Source: Rhodamnia argentea
Lineage: Eukaryota; Streptophyta; Magnoliopsida; Myrtales; Myrtaceae
Length of the DNA stretch: 64,000 bases
Assembly (NCBI RefSeq): GCF_020921035.1
Contig: NC_063155.1
Span: forward strand, 21,879,294-21,943,293
Reading direction: 5' to 3'
Position numbers and translations under genes: made by a program. Numbering within the stretch: position 1 is the stretch's first letter; each line of letters starts with the position of its first letter. Shown piece by piece: positions 25,501 to 35,833 of this stretch. The notes beneath the pieces were generated by a model. It did no database searches. It saw nothing but the letters and a program-made list of their open reading frames with translations, and was not told where the DNA came from.

Positions 25501-26019
25501 ACAGTGCTCTGGAGCCAAGTTCCCTTCACCGTGCTGTCTATCCTAGACTAATATCCTATTCTACGCCGGACAAGCAAGCATATCCGCGCCACTCATTGAG
25601 TCGCGCGGCCCTAATTACCAGCGGCAGTCCAATATTTTTCCTTGACGCATTTACTACTCTTATCGTGTTCTATTCTTCGACGGCAGATCCTTCACTTCCT
25701 TTTCCTCCACCGCATGATTGTGAGTTTCTTCCTTTCATTTTCTTTCGTGATCATAGTAGACCAATAATTTGTCTGATTTCGTTTGCTGCTTAAACTTTTC
25801 GCCTCAGGCTTATTACGGACTACAATCAACAAATTGAAGCAAGACAGAAGCATAACTCCCAAACTCATCTTTATCAGGGGAGGGCAGGAAGATGCGTCGG
25901 CTTTCGAGAACTATCTCATTGAGGAGCAGGACGTTGATGGAAGTGGGCTCACTAGCAACATGGGTTTTGTTTCCTTCCTCGAGGACATCACTCAGGGCGT
26001 GTTAGAGTACCTGAAGTAA
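16565..26019 (+). CDS. SEC23: COPII coat GTPase-activating subunit SEC23
   Basis: Fourteen coding exons: 16565-16892, 16992-17054, 18925-18978, 19080-19252, 19354-19540, 20903-21048, 21145-21299, 21615-21696, 21782-21897, 22797-22895, 23701-23824, 24592-24869, 25505-25719, 25808-26019. They total 2232 nt, or 743 aa, the usual plant length. The N-terminus holds the Sec23/24 zinc finger, with cysteines at 53, 56, 73 and 76 (CENC and CSLC). The trunk domain (RPVYVAAVDLS, then LGPGSLFGLATFSHKIGLYD), beta-sandwich (YGHFSLDPQYENVQ), helical domain (VIIASLEQGVREGRMLLHDW) and C-terminal gelsolin-like domain (PSLPFPPPHD, ending VLEYLK) follow in order. SEC23 pairs with SEC24 on ER exit sites and stimulates SAR1 GTP hydrolysis through an arginine in the gelsolin-like part. 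Exon 10 must use the second of two nearby donors (22895/22896) to keep frame. 16565 is the first in-frame ATG. Confidence 0.95.
20094..20581. mobile_element. hAT-type MITE with intact 8-bp target-site duplication
   Basis: The 488-bp element starts TAGGGGTG and ends CACCCCTA. It is flanked on both sides by TATACCAC (20086-20093 and 20582-20589), an exact 8-bp duplication as expected for the hAT superfamily. The interior near the left end is rich in CCGGTCC/GGACCGG motifs. It lies in the SEC23 intron between coding exons 5 and 6. No transposase is encoded. Confidence 0.88.
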
Positions 26020-27740
26020 AAAATGCAGCAGTCGAGGGACCTCCAGAGTTTTGCAACTACAGAATGCTGATGTGTATCTTTTTCTCCAAACAAGCGGCCA
26101 TAGATCGGACAGCAAACGAGAATTCAAAATTCTGGCTAAAGGGGCTTTGAGACGTGATACAGATCACCATCGAGAGAGTCGATTAGTCACATCGGGGTGT
26201 GCTCGACTGTTTCTTCAGACGGTGCTCTTTGTGCAGTAACACCAAGTAGGAGAGGAATCTCGGCGGTTTTCAGAAACGCAGTTTTGGGATACTAGCTGCT
26301 CGTTTTCTCATCACAAGGGAATAGTCACAAGTCGGTCATCCATTTGAGTTGAAGGTTTTTTAGAACGCTCGTGCCCGTGAGATCTCATTGATTTGAACTA
26401 AGAGTTAGGGAGATAATTACAGGGACGCAGTATCATTTATTCACAGAGAAGAGTCTGGTGGTGTTTATTCATGGCATTTTAAACTGTCTTTAACCGCGAT
26501 AAAATAAGAATTGATCAATCAAGATTGTGAACTTTGATCTTTTATTGAATGCGATGGCTCTACATTGTGTTTGGAACGAGGCATCCGCCTTTTTTGGTGG
26601 CTGCGCCTCGACGTGGATTTTGCATAGGGTGCGTTTGTTTAACGGAGAGTGAATGACATGGAAATATTTTTCTTATTTGAAATAATTAGTTAATGAAAAA
26701 AATGCTCATTACGATAATAATTTATATTTAAATATTTTTCTAGACTATGATAATTTTTTTCCTTCATTTATTTTCATGTGACGATAAAAGCGATCATTTT
26801 TAAATAATTTTCTTAAATAATTTATTTTTCGTAAAATAAATAGAATCTTAAAAATTAAGAAATTTGATTTTTTTTGTCGGAATAAAGAAATTTAACTTCA
26901 CATAGAATAATTGCTGATGTGACATCATGCGGTGCTTTTAAGACTTGGTGATAAAGACAAGATCATAGTCAATTTTCAATCGAACTTTGGAATTAAATTT
27001 TATCAGGAAAAAAAATTGAACAAAGAATTTAAAAAATGTAAATAAAATGAAAATAAAAATGAATCAGTGAAATGTTGCTTGATCTTCACTGTTAACTCGA
27101 GTATAGAGTAGATTTTTTGAAGGTTCATAGTAGGAGATTATGATCCAACTACTTTGATACAACAATCTATTAGTTAGTGTCCTTAGACATCGGATTTTAC
27201 CATAATTTTTCTAATCAATTGAATTCCGGATTGAGAAAGACTCCATTTTTATGTGGAAAGACTCGTACCAATAATTATGATTTTACATATAGACAATTCC
27301 TCAATTTCTTATTCACTGGCAACAAAATATTTTACACCTTCGTTCCTCATTCATTCAAATCGAAGGAAGCTTCGTCAATAAGGGATAGGGATGGTGCATT
27401 GGCTTGATTGGTGGCTGGTATATAACACAAAATTTCTCTACCGATTTCTTTCGGCCAAGCTAGAATGTATATTATGATATCTTCCAATCGAGACAATCCA
27501 TCGCCACATGAAAAGAGCCCCCGCCCAATTTGAATTGGAAATCTTCCAAGGCTTGGAATAATAATAATAATAATAATAATAAAATAATAATATTGTCTCG
27601 CGAAATAGCGTGTTTAGGAATTAAGCAAGGAATAAATCCTTCCAAAAAAAAAAGGAAAAGTAATTTAACAAATGAAAAAGAAAAGGCGCGGAATAAGTCC
27701 TTTGCTTCGGTCGGACGCCGAGGGAGGGCCTTCTTCCACT
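26020..27740. other. SEC23 3' UTR and intergenic region
   Basis: The first 400-500 bp are the likely SEC23 3' UTR. The rest is AT-rich. A stretch at about 26630-26860 resembles common plant MITE sequence (GTGCGTTTGTTTAACGG). An AAT microsatellite lies near 27559-27583. No gene was recognised. The downstream gene's leader begins by about 27740. Confidence 0.5.
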
Positions 27741-28479
27741 TTTCCTCCCAACTGATCGGCCCAATCCAACTCTCCCCAAGCCCAGCCACGGCGATTACAG
27801 AGAGTCTCCGCTCTCCGGCCTCCACAGAGTTCGCTTCCGACGCCTCTCGTCTCGTCTCTCGGTTCTCCCTCGGTCGCAGAAAGAGCACAAGCAGCCTTCT
27901 GGACGCTCCCGCATCTTCCCGGTAAGCCACGGTCCGATTTGTACGTAAAGCGCTATGCGGTGGCGCGCGTCTCGTGTATTTACGATCTCGGAGTGGTTTC
28001 TTCTGTGTCCCGTTCGGTAGAGTTTTACAACGGTGGAGTTTTGGATGTCGGCGTTCTGTGCGCCCCGGAATTAGCCTGTCGGCTTCTGTGCGGAGTTCTG
28101 TCCAATGCATGGGGTTTTTCTAGGGTTTCGGTGGCTTTGCATGAGCTATGTCAGCTGAATATCCGCGAAATAGATGTTTCAAATCGATTGACGTGGTCGG
28201 GATTGTGGCGTGTTCGCATAGAGCTTGGTCTTGGTTGATGAATCGTGTTTAAGTTCGCTCAGATTTTTCATTAGACTGTGCAGGTCGAGAAATCCGCTAT
28301 GTTTTTGTTTGACCGAGCATCTGCTTCGTAAATGTTTCTCGATTTCTCCAACGAGTTGTTTCCAATCTGTTTTTGTTATCCCTTCCTGGCAATGCCAAAA
28401 TGATGTGCTCTCTTTGTTCCGTCGGATTTTTCTTGGATTTTGACAATCACATTCGTTAGGAACTTGTTCCTTCATCCTG

Positions 28480-30486
28480 ATGGCAACGAGGATTGCTGCA
28501 AGATACGTTTCTCGTAGGCTGTCGAGCAGCGGCAAGATCCTCAGCGAGGAGGAAAAAGCTGCGGAAAATGTCTACATCAAGGTAACTATAGAGGCCCTAT
28601 GTTGTGTTTGTCATGTTATACATGGAATGTAGAAGAGGAATATCATAACTTAGATATTCGATAGTAAGCTGAAATTGGAATGCCTAATCATGGTGTCTGA
28701 CATTATCTGTAGTTGCATGTGTAACTCTAATTATTTTGTGATTTACATCATCTGTGCCCATGCGAGTGGTGTAGTTTTGGTAGGTGCCTTTTGTTTTTGG
28801 CTGGTTATCTTGGTGGAGTACTTAGTACATCTGGACTGATCTTCTAGTTCTTTTGTCATTTTGTTTTTGTTTTTTTTTTTTTTTTTTTTTGGAAGAGAGA
28901 GAGAGAGAGGATTATAAACAGCTTTCGTGTAGTATCATGCTTGCATGGTTCTCATATACATGGACTTGCCCCAACCAAATATGCGTGTAGTGATTTGAAA
29001 TGAAAGAGGAAAAAAGAAGTTTGTGGAACTCTTACACTTGATGCTTCCTGAGGGAAATCGTTCTTCGTGCAAACCATTTCTCTCCAAGCACTGGCTCTTA
29101 GAGAATTGCCCTTTTATGCTAGTGTCGGGCCCTAGGTAGCATGGTTTATGGGTTCTGAGCAGAACTTGTTGCCCTTGTTCTTATGAGGTGCTCAGATTCC
29201 ATAAGTTGACCACCGTCGATGAGGTGAGTGAAGCTGTGACCCCCTTGTTTACATTTTGAATTTCTGAATCGGCTTGTCAGAGTGAACAGAGAATTATCTT
29301 TCTCAGTTCGGTTCTGGATACATTAGTAAATGCGAGTTTCCCTTGTGTTCTTTATTCCCTTTGGAGTCGGTAGAGCAAGAGCTTAAATAGAATCCACATT
29401 GGTTTATGTTTGACCAGCGTTTTGTCACGCAAACTGATGCTGATTCGCTTCCTCCACTGACCTCTAGTGTTTCCAGCATCTAGTTTTGAATTGGATACCA
29501 TGTCCTCTCCATCTTCCCGTCTTGATTTTCATTGCTGTCTCTTTTGCTAAACCTCTAATGTACTGAATTCTTTTGTGAAATTGTCTCCGCAGAAAATGGA
29601 GCAAGAGAAGCTAGAGAAGGCTGCACGCAAGGTATTGGATTTTGACTTTTGAGTTTCAAATGTGCAACTTTCCTTGGTAATCAAAGAGTTCTACCGTGTA
29701 GATTTGCTTTTCTTTTGTGTTCATCTTAGCCGATGGATAATCATATTTAATCCGATCGGTGCTTTCTATCGGTGCTTTCTTTGGGTAAGTTGACAATACT
29801 TAGAGATGCATTTATCAGAGCGCCCAGATTCAAGCACAGATTCTAGCACTCGAGTACTTATCATCGTTGTTCTGTACTTGGTGGAGGTCGGTAAGGGGTG
29901 ATTATGCCTTTGCTTGTGTGCTCTTGCTATTAGGGAACTTGTGAGGTTCATTCAGGAGTGGCTCCGAGCAGTTCTGCTATGTTCTTCCATCTGAGTAGAT
30001 TTGCCGTACTATCATACACATTGGTCATATCACCCATTTGGATAGCAATGATCTTTTTTAGGTTTGTTTTTCGAAAAATGAATAATTTGAAAAAAATTTC
30101 CTAAAAATGATAGCTCCTATCGCATGATGGAAAAATGTTTTTATTCTTGTTACCTTACTTTGAGCGTATTCTTGTTGCCTTAATTTGCACATGTATTCTT
30201 GTTTTGCCATTTAAAGCACAAACTTAACGTCACCCCCCCATTCTCTCGTTCTACTTCAACCATGATCAACTCTTGTGCTTAGGGCCCAAAACCGGAAGAA
30301 ACGTCTGGGGGATCAGTTACCGATGCCAAAGCAAGCGCTTCCTCGGCATCTGGTTCCTCGTCCGAGAAAGCGTCAACCGACAAGGACAGGAACTATGCAG
30401 TCTTAGCTGGTACCGTAACAGCCCTCGCCGCACTGGGGTGGTATCTCAAAGGCCGTTCCAAGAAGCCGGAAGAAGTCCAAGACTGA
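28480..30486 (+). CDS. small mitochondrial IF1-like, membrane-anchored protein (At2g27730-like)
   Basis: Three coding exons: 28480-28581, 29593-29631 and 30283-30486, all phase 0, giving 114 aa. A probable 5' UTR intron runs from the donor at 27921/27922 to an acceptor near 28459. Residues 1-17 (MATRIAARYVSRRLSSS) form a basic, acid-free presequence typical of mitochondrial import. Residues 20-47 (LSEEEKAAENVYIKKMEQEK onward) resemble the inhibitory helix of mitochondrial ATPase inhibitor IF1. A Ser/Ala-rich linker follows, then one membrane helix (about 85-102, YAVLAGTVTALAALGWYL) and a basic tail. From memory, Arabidopsis At2g27730 has this layout and has been reported as a plant-specific complex I-associated protein. 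Whether the IF1-like part acts on ATP synthase is not known from the sequence. Confidence 0.8.
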
Positions 30487-31170
30487 ACCATGACTCCCAC
30501 CTGCCATCGGTGGGGTCGACATTCGCTGTGCAACCCCCAACCGCCGGACTGGGGCAGTTATAATAAATACTAGAAAGAAGTTTCCATTTTTCTTCGCACA
30601 GATCCCATTTTCCTCTCATCTCAGGTCTGGCTATAGCTTTCTAGCTGACTCGACTCTTTTCCCTGTATGTGCATACAATCACGAGGCTGATGAACAACAT
30701 TTGGTGGGTTCGTGTTCGAGTATCGTTTGGCTGACTGAAATTTTATCGGCAACTGGCGATCTGGTGATCGGGCGGTGTTAATGAGGTGATTCTGGTTCCG
30801 ATGTGATTTCATACCTAGTACATAATAGTCTTGTCGCGATCGGCTCTTTCGAGGGTTGAGCCGCCTCGATTCGAGGAGTAGAATGCGGCGGCCCTTTGAA
30901 GGGTTAGCGACTATATCGTGTTGCGCTCTCTTCCACGCCGTATCCATCTTTGATCCTAAGGATTGGAAAACCACCGTCCTTTTGTTTCCAATTCAATCGT
31001 GATTAAGGACCACCAATCTATCCCAGTACATACGGAACTTCAATTATTTTAGACCGCTCAAACATGTCAAGTGTAATCAACATTGCGCTGAGTCACGCAA
31101 TGATGCTTAGCCAAAAAAGAAAAAGAGCGACAGTGTGAACCGACGAACTACTGAGTTCCGCACCGCAATC
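30487..31170. other. convergent 3' region
   Basis: This lies between the IF1-like gene (+) and the tail-anchored protein gene (-) and should contain both 3' UTRs. Open frames here (for example 30621-30974 on the minus strand) have no recognisable domain and no splice partner. No repeat or RNA gene was identified. Confidence 0.5.
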
Positions 31171-31584
31171 TCAATTCTCTCTCAGCTTCTTAGCGATGGC
31201 GATTATTGCTCCGACCACCGCCACGACCGCCACGGAGAATACGATCGTTGATCTCAAGCTCTCTGGCGCCGAGTCTCTACACCTCCTCCCTTTGCTCTCC
31301 TCCTTCCCCGCTTCCTTCCACTTTTCATCCCCTTCTTCCTGCTCGTGTCGCCACTAGTTAATTTAGAGCTCGTCGCCGGAATTTATCAAACCAAAAAGGG
31401 AAAAACCAGCTAAAAAATTGAGGATGACGATGGGGCTCCATTGCAATGGCCTTACCTTGAGCTGCTTAGACGTGACGTACTCCGGCGGCTCCAAGACCGG
31501 TCCCGCCACTTCGTCGGCTTCCGGCGCCGGAAACGCCTCGCCGAGGCGCTCGTAGGTCGAGTCGATGTCCTCGGCGCTTGACAT
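31171..31584 (-). CDS. two-exon small tail-anchored membrane protein, function unknown
   Basis: Exon 1 is 31584-31456 (43 codons, from MSSAEDIDSTYERLGEAFPA to TSKQLK) and ends in the strong donor CTCAAG/GTAAGG. The 102-bp intron ends AACTAG. Exon 2 is 31353-31171 (60 codons plus TGA). The 103-aa product has an acidic N-terminus and a charged middle (EEGDEKWKEAGKEESKGRR). A single hydrophobic stretch near residues 79-97 (IVFSVAVVAVVGAIIAIAKK) is followed by the short tail LREN. That is the design of a C-terminal tail-anchored protein of ER, mitochondrial or plastid outer membranes. I do not recognise the family. Exon 2 was hidden because a plus-strand frame overlaps it. The acceptor has a weak pyrimidine tract, so exon 2 is less certain than exon 1. 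Confidence 0.65.
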
Positions 31585-31740
31585 GGGTTCGCGCGCGTTT
31601 TCTCCGAGACGGGTTCGATCGAATCGCCAGAAAGCTCAAGAACAGACGAGAGCGAGCAAAGAAAGGAATGAGCAGGAGAGAAGGCGCGTGATGATTCGAG
31701 GAAGTGGGATCGTCATCACCTGGCAATGCTGCTGAGTCGA

Positions 31741-32282
31741 CACGTGGCGACTACGTGTCCAGCTTCGAAGGTGAGCATGCCGGGACTCAAGTTGTGACGT
31801 TGACATTAGGAGAATTTGCTCTGTACTCCATTACAGAGGAAAAGAGAGATTAATAATTCGAAGAAAAGGAACGCGTTACTTAAAAGCTTGACAATTTTTA
31901 AAAAGAGTTGGTAAAATTGATGCGTTACTAAGAAATTCAGATAAATGTTTGTAAATGATAACAAAAGTTAGCAATTTAAAGAAAAAAGTGAACATCAACC
32001 GGGTAGCTCGAAAGACAATACTGATGGTAAATTAGTAAATGATAGTTTAATGAAAGACAACTTGGCGAATCATGCTCAGAGATTTTTTTTTTTTTTGGGT
32101 CAAAATGCTAAGTGATGTTGGTAATCAAGTTTGCAGATGAAAGATTATGCTTACCAAGATAAATAGCTAGTTAGTTATATAAAAGCTAGTAAAATCGAAG
32201 GGCTAGTTAGTTATATTAATAAAAGTTTATAAATTATTGCTGAAATTGCTAACTTGCAGACTTTAAAAAAAAAAAAAAACTT
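31741..32282. other. intergenic AT-rich sequence
   Basis: Low-complexity sequence, rich in GGTAA and AGTTAG-type words, lies between the tail-anchored gene's upstream side and a Mutator-like element. No coding, RNA or clear transposon feature was found. Confidence 0.45.
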
Positions 32283-33294
32283 GGCAAAATTCCAAACAAG
32301 GGTTTAACTCATTTTCTTAAATAAAAGCTTAAAGTAGACTTTATTTTAAATAAGGGTTTGAAGTGGCATGACAGTTTCAAATAAGGTTCTGACATCGTCA
32401 ACAGGCTAAATATTCCGGTTGGGCAAGGAAATTTTTGTCCACATATATTTTGAAATTTAAATATTATATAAGTTATTTAAAGATAAATTAAGTTTAAAAA
32501 AAAAAAAAAAAAAGAAGGAAGCCAAGTGGTGAAGGTTGCTGGCCATCCTCCATCATCATCGGCCCTTCCTAGCTTGGCTATGGTAAGGGGATGGCGGCGA
32601 GTACCTGCATGGCCCTTGCCACTTTCCCTTCTATTTCCTTTTTTTAAAAAACATTTAAATTTTAATATTTTTTTCAATCTAATGTTTTCATGTTTTCTCA
32701 TTTCTTTTTTTCTCCTTTGCTGCGGCCGATGAGGGCCCACAATTTTCGCCGCTTGCTGGCGAAGGTTGCCTCATTAGGTCCTTGCCAATGACCGGTGAGG
32801 GTGGCCCTCACTAGATCCGATAAGGGCCACCCTCGCCCAGCTCTCTCCAGGCATTGGTAGTGGTTAGCCATTGCTCAAAACTAGTCATTGGCAAAAAGGC
32901 AAGAAAAAAAATTCAAAAATTAAAGGATGAAAATATCCTTAATCATCCGACAAGGGCCACCCTCGCCTAGCTCTCTCCAGGCATTGCCAGTGGCTGGCCA
33001 CCACTTGAAACCAACCATTGGCGAAAAGGAAAGGAAAAAAAAGAAAGAAGAAAAACAAAAAAAAAAGATAAAAATTCAAAAATTAAAGGACGAAAATCTC
33101 CTCGATCATCCGGTGAGGTAAAACCTTTCTTTGAGACTAACATGGTAAATTCATACCCTTATTTAAAATAAAATCCACTTAAAGCCCTTATTTAAGAAAA
33201 TGATGTTACTTCAAGTTCTTATTTAAAACAAAATCAACTATAAGCCCTTATTTGAGAAAATGAGAACACTTCAGGCCTTTATTGAAATTTTCCG
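32283..33294. mobile_element. Mutator-like non-autonomous element with 10-bp target-site duplication
   Basis: The left end begins GGCAAAATTCC. The reverse complement of the right end begins CGGAAAATTTC. Both are followed by inverted copies of AAATAAGGGCTT/AAATAAAAGCTT and ATTTTCTTAAATAA motifs over more than 100 bp. AAAAAAACTT occurs immediately outside both ends (32273-32282 and 33295-33304). A 9-10 bp duplication suits Mutator-like elements, though the A-run lowers its weight. The interior is GC-rich in part (GGCCACCCTCGCC), unlike the AT-rich ends, which may reflect captured sequence. No transposase is present. Confidence 0.72.
32814..33107 (+). repeat. internal direct repeat in the Mutator-like element
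   Basis: Two copies (32814-32944 and 32945-33107) each run from ATCCGA(T/C)AAGGGCCACCC, through CTCTCTCCAGGCATTG and AAATTCAAAAATTAAAGGA, to the next ATCCG. The second copy is longer because its A-rich part has expanded. Confidence 0.8.
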
Positions 33295-33304
33295 AAAAAA
33301 ACTT

Positions 33305-34684
33305 CAATTTTTCTTGAAAAGTATTAGTAAGTTGCCAACGACTTAATTAGAAAAAAAAAAACGTTAAGGGTGGCATTTTGTTGTACTTACTTACACTTAT
33401 TGAAATTTACTTAAAAATTACCTTAGTTTTTTTTTTTGGGAATGAAACAATAAAATTTTGCTACTAAGCATGGATTCATGGCTATTGTAATGATAAATGA
33501 CTTGACATGATGAACTCCTGCTTTATTCGTGGAAGAAGGTTATTCTCCATCCTCTTGTCTATGCTAGATAAGATGTCACCAGAGCCTGGAAATTTTTCCC
33601 CAGAAAAAAGATTCACTCTCCCTTTTCAAAAGATCCAGAAAAATTCATGCCGACAAATTTCTGCTTTCATGTCATGCAAAATACTGTGTGTTCGTTTTCT
33701 TCCACTGTGGACCAGAAACAGAGAGAGGGGCGTAGAAAAATTTGGTGCTGCCCCCGCAAAAGGTTCCACCAATCGCAGGACGTGAGCAAAAAGAAGCACA
33801 GTTCATGATGGGGCGCTTCTGTAGAATTTCCTTGCTGCCTTTGCTTTTTCTATTCTAATCCAGTTTGGAATCTGGATTGAATTGCCACTTGTCTAGGCTT
33901 TGGAGTTCTTCCATGTCTAGTCAAGACAAGCAGATGGATCTCCCCCGAAAGATAGAATTAAAAAAAAAACAGAGTATCCCAATCTTGATGGGGATGTGTT
34001 TTCCATTTGATTCGGAAACATTGCCTCAATGTATAAGCAGGGCCAGTGGGTTCTGCAATCTCATTCTAGGCAAACTTTAGTGCACTGATTCAGAGTAATT
34101 CCCTTTCGGATTGGACGTTGATTAGCTTTCACTAGTGACTTGCATGGAGAAAATTTCCCCACGAGGTTTCTCAGCGCATTCCCGGAATCGTAACGGCCGA
34201 TTGGTCGCACGCACTTCTAAAATAGGTCTCTCGACGTGAACAGCGGTGAAAGCAGAGTGTTCTGGAATTCCTCTGTGAATTATTGGGTTGAGTCATCGAA
34301 TCTCTCTCGGTGTTTCTTCTTCTTCTTCTTCTCCATCAATGGAGGCGCTAACCATGATTTTGTTAAGTAACGTTTCGCCAATCAAAGACTTCCACATGAG
34401 CAAGATTGATCAACAGAGAGGAAGAGCGAGAGAATTCACAGAGAAAATCAGATAGCGGGGTTATTCAAAACTTCGGCAGGAATTTGCAGAGGCCAGAGTT
34501 TAGCATTTTCCCTCGCTTTCCGTTTTCGTTTTCCCAGATGGAAATCTTCAAGACGTGAACTACAACCGAACCCAAGAAAGGAAAGAGAAGAAGAGAGAGG
34601 CTAAAGAAGACATTTTCACTGATTTATCATGAATCGCCACCGACACCCACGTCCACTCTGCATGCTTCCTCCACGCTTCTCCTC
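33305..34684. other. intergenic region and probable FAF-like 3' UTR
   Basis: About 33.3-34.3 kb shows no recognisable gene on either strand. The part next to 34685 is expected to include the 3' UTR of the minus-strand FAF-like gene. A CTT-rich stretch sits near 34311-34330. Open frames at 33507-33785 and 33865-34080 have no family signature. Confidence 0.45.
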
Positions 34685-35623
34685 CTACCCGTGTTCGACG
34701 TTGCCACCGTGGCCGTTCTCGCTGCGCCCTCCGCCTTCTCTCTTTCCATCTTCGTCGTCTTCTTCATCGCTGTCGTCTTCAAGAATCCCTTCATCTTCCT
34801 CGATCTCGTCGCTCGGATGGACGAACTGCAACGTCAGACGCCCGCCTTCCCTCGACGCGTGAAGGAACTCCTGCGTCGGGAACCTAATCTCCTTCAGCAC
34901 GAACCGCCCGTCGTTGCGATACGACTTGAAGCACACCCACGGCTTCCCGCTCATGCTCAAGCTCGATATTGGGGGCGGGAACCCTCGGAATGCGCTCCCT
35001 ATCGACCTCGATCTCCGAAACTCGTGGAGGTGGTGATGGTGATGATTATGAGGATAATACTGAGGACGATGCTTGAACGACGATGACGAGGAGTAAAAGT
35101 TCCTCCTGGCCGTACAGGTGGCCGCGCTTTCTTTCTCTTCCTTGCCCTGCCACGCCTCAGCCAGCTTGTAGTCCTCCACGTCCCCGAAGCTCTCGAACCC
35201 TAGCCCCTCCGTGCACAGCTGCAGGCTCTCCGAGTTCATCGACGAGAAGCTCTCGCTGCTCCTGTGGTGTCCGTGTCCGCCGCCGCCGCCCTGAGAGCTC
35301 ATTGAAGAAGGGCTCTTCGCGTTCTCCTCGCCATCGCCGTCGCTGTTGGTCTCCAACTCCATCGTCGACGGCGGTGGCAGCAGCGATGATGGTTCGGGAT
35401 CCCGCTCCTTGAAGTGGAGTTCCCCGAATATCTCGGTGAAGGAGGAGGCTTGGCAATCAACGGGGTTATGCTCGCCGCTGTCATCGTTGCCGTGGCAGGG
35501 CATGATTTGACGACGGTGGTGGTGGTGGTGGAGGTCCTTCCATGAGGAAAGAGATTCAAGAATAGACGGGTTATCGGGTAATGCGCTGTCGAAGATGGGT
35601 TGGAGGCTCCCACAGGCAGCCAT
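34685..35623 (-). CDS. FANTASTIC FOUR (FAF) family protein, DUF3049
   Basis: A single uninterrupted ORF of 312 aa, intronless as usual for the family. Low-complexity His, Ser and Gly runs cover the first two thirds. The FAF domain is near residues 215-265: FPPPISSLSMSGKPWVCFKS, then GRFVLKEIRFPTQEFLHASR and RLTLQF. An acidic tail follows (about 270-295, EEDEGILEDDSDEEDDED). In Arabidopsis, FAF proteins act in the nucleus or cytoplasm on shoot meristem size, through the WUS/CLV loop. The divergent N-terminus and length also fit the FAF-like branch. The poly-T run at 35800-35824 on the plus strand would be a poly-A tract upstream of the transcription unit. The start is the first ATG, directly after stop codons. 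Confidence 0.88.
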   Translation of the reverse strand: MAACGSLQPIFDSALPDNPSILESLSSWKDLHHHHHRRQIMPCHGNDDSGEHNPVDCQASSFTEIFGELHFKERDPEPSSLLPPPSTMELETNSDGDGEENAKSPSSMSSQGGGGGHGHHRSSESFSSMNSESLQLCTEGLGFESFGDVEDYKLAEAWQGKEEKESAATCTARRNFYSSSSSFKHRPQYYPHNHHHHHLHEFRRSRSIGSAFRGFPPPISSLSMSGKPWVCFKSYRNDGRFVLKEIRFPTQEFLHASREGGRLTLQFVHPSDEIEEDEGILEDDSDEEDDEDGKREGGGRSENGHGGNVEHG

Positions 35624-35802
35624 GGCTTGGCTGTGTAGAGAAGCTGCTCCTTATTTAGCCCTGAAAGTCTCGGCCTTTCTGTTACTCTCTCTCCCCGTCA
35701 GTTTCACAGTGAGAGAAAAGAAAGGGAAATTTTTTTTTGGGTTGTTGTATGGTGGAAAGAGAAGGGGGTTGGAGCTGCACGGGTTGTGATATTTGATATT
35801 TT

Positions 35803-35833
<31 letters not shown>

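Noticed and set aside
27472-28110. 212-codon open frame on the minus strand
   Set aside because: It lies antisense to the GC-rich 5' leader and 5' UTR intron of the IF1-like gene. The translation is Arg-rich with no domain, and it has no splice or promoter support.
31196-31357. Plus-strand frame beginning MAIIAPTTATTATENT
   Set aside because: It overlaps exon 2 of the tail-anchored protein gene in antisense. The minus-strand reading gives a coherent membrane protein with matching splice phase, while this one has no family.
34691-35456. Several open frames overlapping the FAF-like gene
   Set aside because: They are GC-rich shadows of the FAF-like ORF; only the 34685-35623 minus frame contains the FAF domain.
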